Assembly: GCA_015657535.1 (NCBI GenBank)
Contig: JADHZB010001741.1
Span: 1-64,000, forward strand
Source of the DNA: Nephromyces sp. MM_2019
Lineage: Eukaryota; Apicomplexa; Aconoidasida; Nephromycida
DNA length: 64,000 nt
Direction: 5' to 3'
The position numbers and the translations under genes are program-made. Shown piece after piece: positions 1-24,300 of the stretch (position 1 is the first letter of the stretch; every line of letters starts with the position of its first letter). The notes under the pieces were generated by a model. That model did not search any database. It had not been told where the DNA came from and saw only the letters and a list, made by a program, of their open reading frames with translations.

Positions 1-128
1 TGTGTGTGTGTGTATTTGCTTGTGTGCATCTGTACCGTGTGTGTGTGTGTGTATTTGCTTGTGTGCATCTGTACTGTGTGTGTGTGTATTTGCTTGTGTG
101 CATCTGTACTGTATGTGTGTGCGTTTTT
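1..128. repeat. TG-rich minisatellite at the window edge
   Basis: A unit built from a (TG)n run followed by TATTTGCTTGTGTGCATC and TGTAC occurs three times, with the TATTTGC core at about 13, 53 and 87. The array may continue to the left of the window. Confidence 0.8.
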
Positions 129-414
129 TTACTCAAAATAGAATCTTAGACCTGCGGATAAAAAATAAAATCCTGGAAAGAAATCTATAACCTTCAAAAA
201 AGCTTTTTTCCCTTCAAACCTAAAACGTGGGTATCTCTGGATAGAAGTAAGAATTGGCTTCGTTAAATGTAATAGAGGGAAATAATTTAATCTGAAGAAT
301 GCATATGAGCAGCCTTTTTCCATTGTTAATTATATTGTGAAAACCTGCAAAAACCGCTTCGGTCTTAGTCATGGCCTTGCAAAAAGCTTTTATGCACTTC
401 AAAATCCTTTTGAC

Positions 415-10857
<10,443 letters not shown>

Positions 10858-13800
10858 CGTAGGCAGTGTGTTTACACTGCCGATGGAAGCAATCTGGGGT
10901 CACCGTACCAACATTCTAGCACGAGTTCAAATATACCAGCGATATTCCTTGAAGACTTTCAAGTCAAATTTGTATGCCAAAAAAATGCTTCCAAAAACAG
11001 AACTTGGTGAGCAATTTAAAAGGGAAAACAACTTCACGAAGGGTGAGTGTAAGACGAAGTGGTGTACATGCACTCGAGGGAGTGACTACTGATTTCCAGG
11101 AATTCACAATAGGACTACACCCGTGTAGCACAAAACTCTGATCATTGACCAATTTAATACTAAAAGTGTTATTGTTGAGTATCTCTCCATGGAGAGTGAA
11201 GGGCAAAGTAGGAACTCTGCTGTTGTAGCTAGCCAGCAAAAGAAATTAACCCTGTGCTATAATACGGCTATTGTGGAATCAACCTCTCTTGAGACTTACA
11301 CGCTATTAGAGGAGATGCTCTTACTTGCAAAGAAAGCTATTGATTTGGGGTTCCACCAATAGCGTTCGGTATTTTTAAGGGCCTGCCAAAAAGCTTGGCT
11401 GATCGCTTTACGCTCTTTGGACGAAACTTATTAATTGGGATCTGCAACGCTTTAAAATACCTTTACACTGCACATCTACAGAATTGATGCACGGTAACTT
11501 TGAATCTCACGTTTATTTCATGCTACCACACCTTAGTAAGCAGCTTGTGAAGGTTAGCAATTTATATCGCATGATAAAATTCGCATCCTTTATCAGCTTC
11601 AATACCTTTTTTTTGCTCAAACTCGCAAGCTGAAATTTGCAATATCTGAGTGCCTTCCGTTGAATTGAAAGCGATGATTTTACTGATAAATTAGTCATTT
11701 AGTGTCTAAATAGACTTACCTTACTGCGAAGCGTAGCGAGGGTTTACTTCCTGATGTACGTAGATTGTTGCCATTCATAAACTAGTATTGACACCTACAA
11801 ATTGCTCTCTTATGCTACCTCGTACAGAGAGAGACATCTATGTTTGCCTTTTGAGCTACATGGGATATGCATCTTTATCCATTGGACAGGTTGCTAATTA
11901 ACGTTTTGCATCTATTTTATTTTTCCGAACGTTGCGCTGCAAATCAGGTATGAGTACGCATGAAAAAAGCTAGGGAAGAAGCAAGAACGGGCAACAATCG
12001 ATGACTGTCTTGGAATTGGATATTCCACAATTTACAGGTATCTCTGCTCATACTATAACTTTTCATCTGCTGTAGTGAGTTCCAGTGCGCTTTCATTCGG
12101 TTATACACTGTTTTACAAAAGGTATTAATCTATTAACTCATGTAGTGCTGCTTAGCAAAATAGTTGCGAAAACGTTATTTTTACCCTCATATCAGTGTGC
12201 CGAGCACTGCCTTTGATCATTAATATCCGATACCTTTGCATTTACCGGAACACGTGGGGGGATTTATTTTCAAGGTGATACAGCATTGAGATTTTGCCTC
12301 CAGGAGTTACTTGCTTACCAAGTTACACAATCAATTTTCTAAGCTTAGTCCCGGTTACCCTCTTTTCGCTGCCCACCCACATAAATGCCCCCTCAAGAAA
12401 AAGAAGAAAAGAAAGCGCACACACACTCCTTTAGTACTTTTTGTCTTTTTCTGATAGCTTTAGGTAGTCATTTTCCCATCAACTGCCATCGCTGCTAAAT
12501 CAAGAGCCAAAATCAACAAGTACTCCTGCCTCATAAAGCAGGAAGTAAGCATGAGTTCCATGGGGACATTAATGCATAAAAAGGCAAATTACTCTTGATA
12601 TACTTCACCAATCCGTAATCATGTGCTTTCCTTTCAAAGCGATTTTTCTTTTGGTGAGTTCGCAGCATATTTAGATTTCGGAGGAAAAAAAGCTGATACT
12701 CAGGTTTGCAAGTTATTGATACCAAAATTACGTTTTTGGTATGGCTAGCTAGCTGCAACAAGTGTTGATAGTTCTTACAAAAAGCAATATTATAGTACAC
12801 GTGCCCATTGCACTTGCCTCTAACAACGAAGTACGTGTAGGTGATATTCCGCTGTAACCGAAAAAATGCCTGCATACAATTTTTCCCCGTAACGCCCAAA
12901 CGGATGCTTGTATGCTTATGAATTACCCTTTCTAGGCTTTTTACATTGTTTTATTTACGTTCTGTTGCACAGCTTGCTGCGACTAAATTGAGAAGCAAGT
13001 CACCAAATGCTGCTAATTGACATCCACATCTAGTCTTTTCGACTACACCATCAGATGCATGCCATATGATTCTATAGAAGATGCCCTAGGTTACTTTACT
13101 CGAGTCATTTAAGGAATGCAGCTAGGAAACCCCCGCCACCACATAAACGTAATATCCTTCAAATTGAAGCTTATGCGCTTCAAGAACTTCGGTATATCTA
13201 TTGCCTTGCAGTAGATCTTATGACAGCGGTACCCCATATAGTTGCTGCCCCGCTTCTCCACGTTGAATAATAAATCGAAAGCCAGACATAGGGAACATGA
13301 CGAAACCATGAAATCGCGGTCCATAGAAATAACTGGAAACCTCTCACTATCATATAGCAAGGCTCATGATGTTTCACTGCCACGACTGACGAGCTTCCCA
13401 GCATAAACATATGCTAGCGCAGCTTCTGCTGGGAAGCTGTGTGATGTTAAAAGAGCGAAAATTAGGGTGTATTCTCAACGGTCATACACTAGACTAGATT
13501 ATTTTTTTTGTTATTTTTTCTATGCTTAAGTTCCAATATAGCTGTACGATAAGAGTGGCAGCTCTCGAAGAAACTACTAAACTAATATTTTCCGGTCCCA
13601 AAATCCTGAGAGTATACTAATTAGTGTCTTATGATTAAGGCTAAGAAAGTTACTCTGATAAATAAAAAATTCTCTCGAAAGGAGGCAGAATTTCTAACAA
13701 AGAATTTTAATCCTGGAATAGTTCAGAGGATATGGAAAAAAAACATCGGTTAGAATTCAGCACTTCTATGCATTATGCAGTGATTTTCATCTATCCTTCG

Positions 13801-15333
13801 CTTACTAACGCTTCGCTGGCATACCAGATTAACAGCGCGCCATGACTCTACCAACGGCATGCTTAATAATTTGGCACGATAAGTAAACTGAAGTGAAGTG
13901 TCAAAGAAACCGCATTTAGTAATCAAGTAAACGGTGCGCTTCAGTGGACTTAGCGAGGCGGTGCTCCATTGAATAAAAGACGGGGAAATCTTGTATCATC
14001 AGGAAAAAGGCTCGAAACTACCGGAAACTAACTCGCACACAAGAAGCTTTCGTGTTCTTTGACTTAGCTTTGCTTCAGTTAAGAGTAACTTCTACCAAAT
14101 TAATTGAGAATAAACAAATTCTAAGCTTTTCGAGTGAACGTTCACGCGAAGTACGAACTCGTACCGCATGCAGAACAAAAGTGTATACATCAGAATATCG
14201 AAGCGTGTGAATAGTCGCATTAAAATGGTAGGTTCAACAGCATTAAGGGGTGAAGGTATTCATAATGCCTCCTCTTTTTTACAGCTGCCTCAAAACATCT
14301 ACAGGGTGCTCCTCAGAAAAATTATTAGGCTTAATTTTTTCGAGAGTTTTGCAAATTTGCTTTTAAAAGCATCGTCAAAGAAAGGACTATGATGACTGAA
14401 ATCAAAGAGAAGTTGTGGAAAAGCATGTCGTATAAATTCTCTTTCGTTAGAAAATCTACCCCTCAACACTAGCCTTACTTGAAAATAGTGCAAAAAGTTA
14501 GTAACGTTATGCTTTAAAAACGGGATAAGCCATAAATCAGCACCGCAAAGTCTAATTAGGTTTGATACTGATGCAAATTGCAAAAGCTTCTTTTATTGAA
14601 GTTTTTTCTATTAGCCCCCTTAATGTAAATGTCAAAACCATAATACAAAAAAAAATATCTTCACCACTTCATAAGACTATTCGTAAATACAAACCGGGTA
14701 GGGGCACCGTGTACTCGTGGAGGACAGGAAAAATACTTCCAGAAAACCTTGATCAAAATAATACACTGTATTACCATTTCTGCCCAATTAGCATCTGAGA
14801 TTTAAATCAATTCAGCAAATTTTTTTTCCTCATCTTCTTCCCCCTTTGCCATCCCCTGCTGCAGTTGGATGTCTTTTTTTTCAAAAGGCGAGAATCTCCA
14901 GGAAACAGTGGAATTTTTTGGGGTAAACTATATCGACTGCATTTAGTGAGCCTCACCTTGACAACCTTTTGAAGAGACTATTGGGATCAAATTAGCTTTC
15001 TGAGGAATCACTTTCATGCAATCGATGGGAGCTTCATACTTATAAAAATGTGAATCTCCCAAATGTTTTTCTTCGCTAACATTTTCCTCTCTTCACTAAA
15101 TCCCTTATTCTCCTGTTTTATATGTATAACTTCCCACACCTTGCTCCTATAATCGCTTCTTTTTTCATTTCTGAGGACTACAGCTTCCCTGTATTTTTAA
15201 TCTAATTTTTAAAATGCTAGCCCTCCTTAATCCATCATTTGTATAGCATTATATCCATCAAGAGCCATCAGGATCCATTCACTAAAGGATTAGACAAAAC
15301 CCATATGTTCAGGACTTCAATGCCTTTTTTTCT
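10858..15333. other. Gene-free interval between helicase 5' end and TAF1 3' end
   Basis: No reading frame here has a recognisable domain or a chain of phase-matched exons. The longest open frame (minus strand, 12899-12531, 122 codons) resembles no family I know. The interval must hold the helicase promoter (just above 10857) and the TAF1 3' UTR (below 15334), but I can mark no clear promoter or poly(A) element. Confidence 0.5.
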
Positions 15334-18300
15334 CTACGCAAGCATTGCATTCTCCCTAGTCAAGTTTATCATGATCTCCTGGAAGTCACTGGTTTGTTCC
15401 AGTTCACTCAGTTTCTCTTGCATATCTTGGTAGAGCTTTAATGCTCTGCCTCTAAGATAGGAGCTTCCAGAGGTTTCAGGATTAAAGGTGTAGCAGTTGT
15501 TAACTATCAACTCCATATCTGCCACAAACTGCTCCTTAGTTCTATATTCAAGCTTCCTACATTTTTCCTGCATCCTGGACAGCCACATTGGCTGCTTTAT
15601 TATGCTGTAGTAGTTGGGAGCAATAGACTCATCCACAGGATTACGGAAGACCTGCAATGCACAAAAATATTTAAGTTAAATTTCAAACGTAAAAAGATTT
15701 CCCTAGAGGCTCCACCCAAAAAACTTTCAGCAAGCATCCTATATATCACCTTCACCTGGATAATAGTAGTACTTCAACTCTATTAGTAAGTAGGTCTAAA
15801 AAAGTTTTTTTCATCACTTTTCTTCCCATTCAATGAAAAGACTGAATGCGTTAATACTGCTAATTCTTATTTATAATTGTACGGTGATTAAATCATAATA
15901 ATCGAGTTTATTACGGAGGATTAGGCTTCCTATAGCTCCATTTTCAAACAAAAGGCAACAGAAAAGTCAGGAGAAAAGCGAGCAGAATATGCAGCAAAAG
16001 AGCGTTAAATCTACATGAAATTCAAGCACGCAGCTAAACTACCTACTACAAGCGTTAAGTCACTGATGAATCTTAGCATCAACCCCGCGTAGAACGTCTC
16101 TAGAGAGCATTATCAACCCGAACTGGGGATTCACGAAATTTTTGTGCAAATTCTCAGTTTATGCAGTTTCAAGGGTGAACTATCACGACTAAAATTCCCA
16201 CTTTCCACGCCGAAGCTGCAGGACTTGCAGCTTGCTTTTGAATGAAAAGATTATGCACACACACCAACACAAAAACTAGCGAGAAAACTGAGAAAAAAGA
16301 CTCAAATTGCAACGGCACAGCTGTTTCCCGCCTACAAAGTATCCACTAAGGGGGAAATACCTAGATGGGGGATCAAACTCATTCAAGAAAAGGAAAAACT
16401 CAGGTGTACATACACCTCTTAACAACCTAGAAAACATCTCAAATTCGCGAATGTGTACCCCTAATACTCGCTCACCGCCATAATGTTTAAAATTAACTAA
16501 GACTGCGATGAATAAATATCAAAATTTCTAAAAAAAAAACCCTTAGAGGCAGTAAAAACAAAGCTGAATTCGATATTAATCAATCACAGAGCAGACCTAC
16601 TCAAAGTTTCACGTAAATATACTGAGCAGAAATACTAGCTAAAGGAGACATAATAATTTTATCTAAAAAATACTACAAAACAACAAAATGCTACACTGAG
16701 ATTGGAGTCTAAAAGACTAGCTACGCACCATTAAACTCTGATCACAATCAAATACACGAGCTACCGACCATTCCTAATCAAATGCGGCTTAATGGGTAAA
16801 ATCCTGCAGAGAGTACCACACATATTTTCGTTCAGCAATTCCATGCTTAAGCCAGTAGCTCACCAGCCATACATTTCTGTGATTACACTAATGCATTAAA
16901 CCCTTAATACTACTCTTCGCCAGTAAAAATGCATCAAAATTATAATATGCACTAGAAAGAAGTGAACACTGCAAAACTAACGGAGAAACTTGTCTTCATC
17001 ATATACTACCTTGAACACTGCAATATTCATAGCGAAACATATCCAATCGATATGCTATGCACACGCACTGTATCCACACACTCTATCCTCACACTACCTT
17101 GTAGGCTGCTTGCTGCACAGCAAAGGAAACTATGCGACTCAAGCTGCTATTGAAGCTATCCAAGGAAATCGATCCATGCACATCAGGTTGAGAGATATGC
17201 CCATTACCAACTGCATAAAAACCAGCTTCTCCATATCCTTCACCAAACATTGCAGCTCCACTTCTAGTGATTATTCCCTTCCTTGAAGTCGCAGCTCCCA
17301 TCTGCATGGGTGCACCTTGTAAGCTACGCAGCGACGATCCAGAAGCATCATGCTTAGACTGGGAATGTCTTTGAGAACTCCGCCTCTCGGATGTATTACG
17401 TGATCTAGAAACATCGCTAGCCGATCCTACCTCAAAATCTTCAAAAATCCCTCTTTTCATGCTATCATCAAAGTGATGAGATAGCTCATTAACTGCCACA
17501 TTTTTGTGTGTGTCTGAAGGCTCTGCCTTTGATTTGGAGGATGATTTTTTTTCAGTTTCATAAACGGTGGGAAAATCAAAAGAATCCTCATGAGTTAAGT
17601 TAAGGAAAACATCATCTTCGTTCTCATTTTCATCTTCATCAAGTAAGTAAGATTCTGCATTGGTGGCAAGCCTTTGCTGCATCTCTTCTGATCGATGCAT
17701 CCCCCGTTTGCGTGGAAGCACTTTGACTCTGTGAGATTGGCGCTTAGGGCCACGATACATTGGGCAGTTCTGAGTTGAAGAGGGGAGAAGGGTTAGAAGG
17801 GAGAGAGCGATTTAGAGAGACATATAGAGGGGGAGAAACAGAGAGAGATATATAGAGATGCATATATAGAAAGAGAGAGAGATACACAGAGATATATAGA
17901 GGGAGAGAGAGATTTATTGAGATATATAGAGGGAGATATATAGAAATATAGAGACATATGCATATATATATATATATAGTTGGAGAGAGATACAGGGAGA
18001 TATATAGAGGGAGAAAGAGATTTATAGAGATATATATAGAGAGAGAGATATATATAGAGATGCATATATAGAAAGAGAGAGAGATACACAGAGATGTATA
18101 TAGACATATATACAGAGATAGGCATATAGACATACTTATATATATGCGTATCTTATGTAAGAACTGAGGAACTTTTTCGCTGCAAGCAACTACAAAGAAG
18201 TGCACACACATTCTAGAGCTATTTCTTGAGCTATAAATGCTTTTCAAACGATTCAAGCTGGTAAATATGTGTTTTAAGAAAAGATATAATGTCTTCACGA

Positions 18301-21300
18301 TAATCATGAGAAATCAGAATAACATTAACAAGATTAATTTCATTGTCTTAGTTGCATCAGCATATGCACACACACAAAGTTTATCCACAAACATAAGATT
18401 CACTCACATTAAGCTATCTATAAATCTCATGAATTACTCACCAATGGATGAAACAAAAAAATTGCCGGCATTGAAGAGGAAATCTCAAAGAACACTAGAA
18501 AATAGAAGCAAAAATGCTGTGTGTGTCGATGTGTGCGTTGATGTGCACGTCTGTGTGCCAGTAGGTGGTCCTGCGTATTTTCATGTGTGTTGGTGTGCTG
18601 CCATGTGTGCCCGGTATGTTGCTATATGTGGATTCCTGCTCATATGTGTGTGCTCGCTAAATTATTTCACCAAACTGCAGAGCTCAAAAATCTCCTCGTC
18701 ATGAAAAAACTCCAACGTATAAACCCAGAATTTCACACACTCTTTACTCTTTAGACAAAAGAAAAGCTCATCCCTGTAACTTCGAGATTTTCTACACACA
18801 CAAACAAAGCGAAGAAAACTCAGACAAAAACACTAAGTAGCGTAAGCATCAACAGTTAAACACACACTGAAGCAAAAACACCTACCGGATTAGAGGCAAT
18901 GTGGCCGGGCTGGCTGCACACTCTACACACTCTCTTTCCTACCATAGCCTCCTTTGACTTGTTGGCTTGCAAAACTCGCTGTTTAACGCAGTGAAGAAGA
19001 TGAAAAAAGTGAAGAAACACATACTATATATCTTCAATTTGGAATGAAAGTGTGGACTGAGAAAAAAGACTATTAGCTTTAGGAAAAACCAGAAATAAGG
19101 AAACACCAGGAAAGTCAGCACAGAGGAGAATCTCAAAAAATATTTGGAAAAGATGAATAAAGCAAGATTTTTCAGGGAAAAAAATGTCTAACAAGATGGG
19201 AAAGCTTTAATTATGCACACACACTCTCGGTTTTGTCGGTAGGAGAGCTTAAAAAATCCATCTACCTTTGCACACACTGCATGTTTAAGGTGCATTTCCT
19301 AGGAGAGCTTCTAGCAGCTACAAAGCTCATCTACCCTTGGCAGTTCCTAAAGAGGCTTTTCACAGCAAAAAATCTCATCTATTTACAAGCACCCACACAC
19401 ACACACACATAGTGTGTGTGTGTGTGTTCAAGATATCCCCCTTGAATCAATTTTTTCAAGTTTTTAAACGTATTTCCCTTCATAAAACCTAGCGTGTGCA
19501 TGAGACTACCTCTTCTTCTATTTTGTAGTGCTACGGGTTTTTCACGCTAACCTGACGCTTCACCTTTGTCCTTCTCTCACGCCATTCGATAAATGCCTTC
19601 ACATTCTTCTCACCGTATATATACACCACCTTATCATTAGAAAAATCTTCGTTTGTATGATTTCTGAATGATTTCACCCATTTAATACATGGAATAGGAC
19701 GATATTTCATCTCTTCAAACTGCTTCTCTTCCTCAGTCATTGGAGCAGCGTTTCTGGCTTCTTTTCTTTGTCTTAACGCCTCCAACTCCTGCCTATCCTT
19801 CTCTTCATCATCAGCTTCCTAACTCAAAAAGCACACACACACACAGCTATTTAAATACTGGGACATACAGTTATTCAGATACGAGCATAACAGCGATACC
19901 AAAATATATACACATTTATGAACATACCTACACATCCAAACACACACACATACAGACAACTAAAAATCAACCAAAAACTACACATCACTAGAAAATATCC
20001 ACACGCATATGCACACAAATATTCATAGCTACACACAAACATACTCACAAAACTCCCACACACACCCAAACAGCAGCACATATAGCTATATGCAAAACAC
20101 GAGCTACACACATGTTCTCCCTCTAAAAATAAGCATACAAATTCCCACACACAAAATGCTAATAAGCCAACACATTGCTCATAAAACAGTCAAAAACCAA
20201 CCATATTCTTCAGATTTACAAGAGAAGAAACCTAATGGAGCATCACATACACACACAGATAGACACACAGATAGATGCACAAACATAGACCTACACATAA
20301 ACCCACACCCACAAATCCACACACACACACACAGACCAACATACACAAACACCCACGGGCACACTAAACAAAAAAAAAGCTTAATCTCTCCAAACGAACT
20401 CCCCCCCTCCCTATACACCCATCCCCACCACCTAACTCTAACCCTCTCCGCTTACACACATCTCTCCACCAAACTCACCTCATTATCAGACTTTTCACTC
20501 AGAAAATCGAGCAAAGCATCTTCAATATCTTCATCCTTCTTTTGACTTTTGGCCAACCCTCCTCTTGAATCTGCTCCAGCCTGACTAGCTCCACCACGAG
20601 CACCTCCCTCCTCCTGAGAGGTTATTCCACCGCCTCCTCCTTCACCTGCATTTTCAAAGCTATCAATATCTCCTTCTATATCAGTCATTTCAGGCTCGCT
20701 GGCCTCCAAAGCCTTCCTCTGCTGCTCAAAAATAGCACTCAGGCGATTCTCATACTCTACTGGGCTGAGAATACCTTTAGATCCTCCATTCCCCTCATCA
20801 AGCCCTCCAAAACCATCTCTATACTGCCTGACTAAAGCTACCTGATCCCACCTAGGCAATGTCTTCAAGACAGACTCCGACACACCATAACTAAGCAGCC
20901 TATGCCGAAGAGCTGGCATCGATAGCTTACGCAAATCCTCCTGTGTGCCGGCTATTCCGCCTTGCTGCTTTCCGTAATCTCGTGGGCGAGCTGATAAGAA
21001 ACCTCCCTTTTCTCGGTTCTGCGAGGGGAGGGGTGGGTGGAGATGGTTGGTGAATGTGTTTGTTTATGAGGGGGGAAAGGGGAGAGAGACATATATATAT
21101 ATATGGGGGTAGGAAGGGAGGGTAGGTGGGTACTGTTATACAGGGATACAAAGGAAATCATAGAAACAGACTAGTCCTCCTAGATATTAACTACCCCTCC
21201 CACACACCAACCACCCCTTTCAGCGCTAAAAAAAACACACACACCACTACAGAACTTGCCTGTCTACGTATAAGGTTGATACCTTCCCCCCGCCCTCCTG

Positions 21301-24300
21301 AGGGATCTCCAAACCCAGACAGCAGAAACTGAGAAGATCCCTGATTCTTCAATACTTCCTTGCAATCCCTCGTTAGGTTCCAAGGAGTAAGAAGAACGAT
21401 TTCCTCAATTAAACGCACTAAATGGCCGGCTCTTTTGCTTAACCTTCTCAATTCGATGTCTTTTATGTTGAAAGCAGAGTTTTCTTGCCGTCCATTGAAT
21501 GTATCTGTGTTAGCAGCGGCAGCTCCACTTACATCTGAGCCTCTACGTAGTAGAGAAGAAGGGAAAATAGCGGTAAAAAAAGACGAAACAGAGAAAATGA
21601 TGGAAATTGATGAAAAAAGGGATAAAGGGGGAATAGAGGCACGAGAGATGGGGAAGAGAGATAGAGTGTGCTTGTGTGTGTTTATACATCTATGTGCATA
21701 TACATGCACACAAATATACACACCAGTGAAGACATAAACTTACACACACACATATCCATAAAAAATATACATACACGCACCCGAATGAAGACATATACAT
21801 ACACACGAGAACACACCAATGAAAAAATAGACACATACCAAGATTTAACCACATAAATACATACATACACACATATGAACCCCAATATATAGTTATATAT
21901 GCACACAACTGCAAACACCAACTCCAACAAGCCCAAGAAGCCATTCAATCTCATCTGAAAGAGCAAGTACAAAACACACGCAAGAAGAAGCATTTAAGCA
22001 CAGCATTGAGGGCTTCAAGGCAGGCTCATAGGTTGAAGCATAGAATGCATAGGAATTTGCAGGAGCAAGCAACGTGAGATGAGAAAAGCAGAAGATGAAA
22101 AGAATAGCTTCTTTACTTCTTCTGCTTAGGAGATTTCTACGAATAAAATATCTTCATATCCCAAAAATCTACAGAAACTAGCATATACTCTCAAAATGAG
22201 TAAATGAAAGAAATTAGAGGAAAAAATGCGAGGAAACATGCAAGGCTTGAGCAGGTATACATACAGACGCACGCGAAGCAAAAAGCTAGAAGAATAGATA
22301 TGTAGAAATATCCTTGCAGGGAATTCAAGAAGAGAGATTTAAGGTCATATTTCGCACACACGCTTTCGGACTTATACTCCATTGATAGGAGGAAAAGCTT
22401 AGCCAAAAGCATCGTCATGGCAACAAACACATGGAAAAACAAAACCATTCAAGCTCAAAGATTAACGTATACTCTGCAGCGTGTGTGTGTGTGTGTGTGT
22501 GTATGGCGCTTCCAAAATACTCTTCAGCGTGTGTGTGGGTGCGCATTTAAGAACTCTACCGCTTGTCTAAGCACTTTAATAAAGGAGTTTTTATGCTATA
22601 TCCATTGGTAGAGAGTGTGTACAGGTAGAGCTCCTAACGAAAGCATCTTCTATGAAGGTTGATTTTATGATATAGATGTGTGCATGCTTGTGCGCATGTG
22701 TGTGCGCGCTAGTGGGGGTGTATATGTGCTTGCCTGTGTGCTTCTGGGTATTTTTGCGTGTGCTCCTGGATGTATGTCTTTCTGTGTGTACTTCTAATGT
22801 GTATGCGTGTGTGCTTCTGGGGTGTGGTTCAAGGTGTGTGTGTGTTTCTGAGTGCGTGCTTCTGGATATAATCGTGTTTGCTCACTAATGTGCATGTGTA
22901 TCTATACTCTCATTTTCGTGAATATATTACAATGTATAGCAGATACACTATCCGTATAACATAAAATGCCTATATGAAGAAACCGCTAATACTGGAAAAT
23001 AGAGCGTCACTCCCTCATAGATTTTTCGCGCATACACTATTTTTTCATCATCTATCGTACTGTACGTACACTCTCCAGTCTCCTACTATATATAACCCCT
23101 ATGGTATTTCAAAGCATATAAAATGAAGAGGGACAAGCCTCAGTAAACACACGATTCGCCTGCACTACTTTTGGCAAAAACATACTTCCCACCTACTCGT
23201 TTAAGCTGCCTAAAATTTGCATCAAACCGCAGTTCTTGTGAACAAAAAGCCCAAATTTTGATGCAAAAACGACGGAATCTCAAGGCTTTTTCTTACCCTT
23301 TAATCTGCATCCTTTCATTCTTCTTCTTTTTTAGCAACTTCCACTTCTTTTTGAAAAGCATAATCCTCTCTTCTCTTTGATTTTCAGCATACTCAATATA
23401 CGAGGCAACTCCAGCAATCTCGAAAGATATGAGGCAAAAACGTTTAATAAATTAGTGATTTGCACACACACAGATGCAGGGAGATGCAGGTTGGCGCCCA
23501 AACACGCATAGATGCAGGGAGTTGTGCACACACACAAAGACGCAAAGTGATGAAGAGAGATACGCACAGAGAGACGTGCACAGCAAGAGAGATATACAGA
23601 CAGATGTAGAAAGATACATGCACACATAAACAGAAAGATTGACAAAGCTGAGATTCAGAGTGATGCACACACTCACATACAGATACAACGAAATGCACAC
23701 ACACAGATATACAGGAACTCACAAAACAGAGATATACACAAACACACACGCTTCTCCCCTTCCTCTACATATATAATCCGCTGCATATATCATATGATCT
23801 GCTTCAAAACACTGTGGTGCGAATATCAGGATGGCAGACTGGCCATAGATGTAGCCCTACAGCCATAACACACATTCCTGTAATTCTCCGGGCAAGGAAC
23901 TTGCGTGTGTGCGAAAAACGAAGCATCTCATTGATAACGTTACACTATGACTTTGACAGTAAATTCCTAAAGCTAAATCAGCCTGCAGTATAATGACTGC
24001 CACTACAAGCACCAGAATCATCAGTTGCCTATTATGAAGCTTTCCTCCTCTCTTTAACCTAGGATATCAGCGTGATGGATAAACTACATCTTCCTCATAA
24101 AAGAAGCTCAAAAACGTCTAAAAACCATCAAAATCGCCGTTTTCACTAGATTTTCTACAAAATGAACATTAAGCTACAGAGTAGGCAAAACACAGCGTGA
24201 ATAGCTCGTAGAACATGCTTTGACATACACACAGATGTAACTCAGTGAAGATGCTAAAGTTAAACCTTATACGCTCTATAACATTTCTCAAGGAATAGAC

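Noticed and set aside
12531..12899. Minus-strand 122-codon frame between TAF1 and the helicase
   Set aside because: No recognisable motif and no phase-matched neighbours; AT-rich chance frame is the simpler reading.
17744..18307. Minus-strand 187-codon frame rich in Ser, Leu, Ile and Tyr
   Set aside because: A by-product of the GAGA/TATA simple repeats just upstream of TAF1 exon 20; composition entirely repeat-driven.
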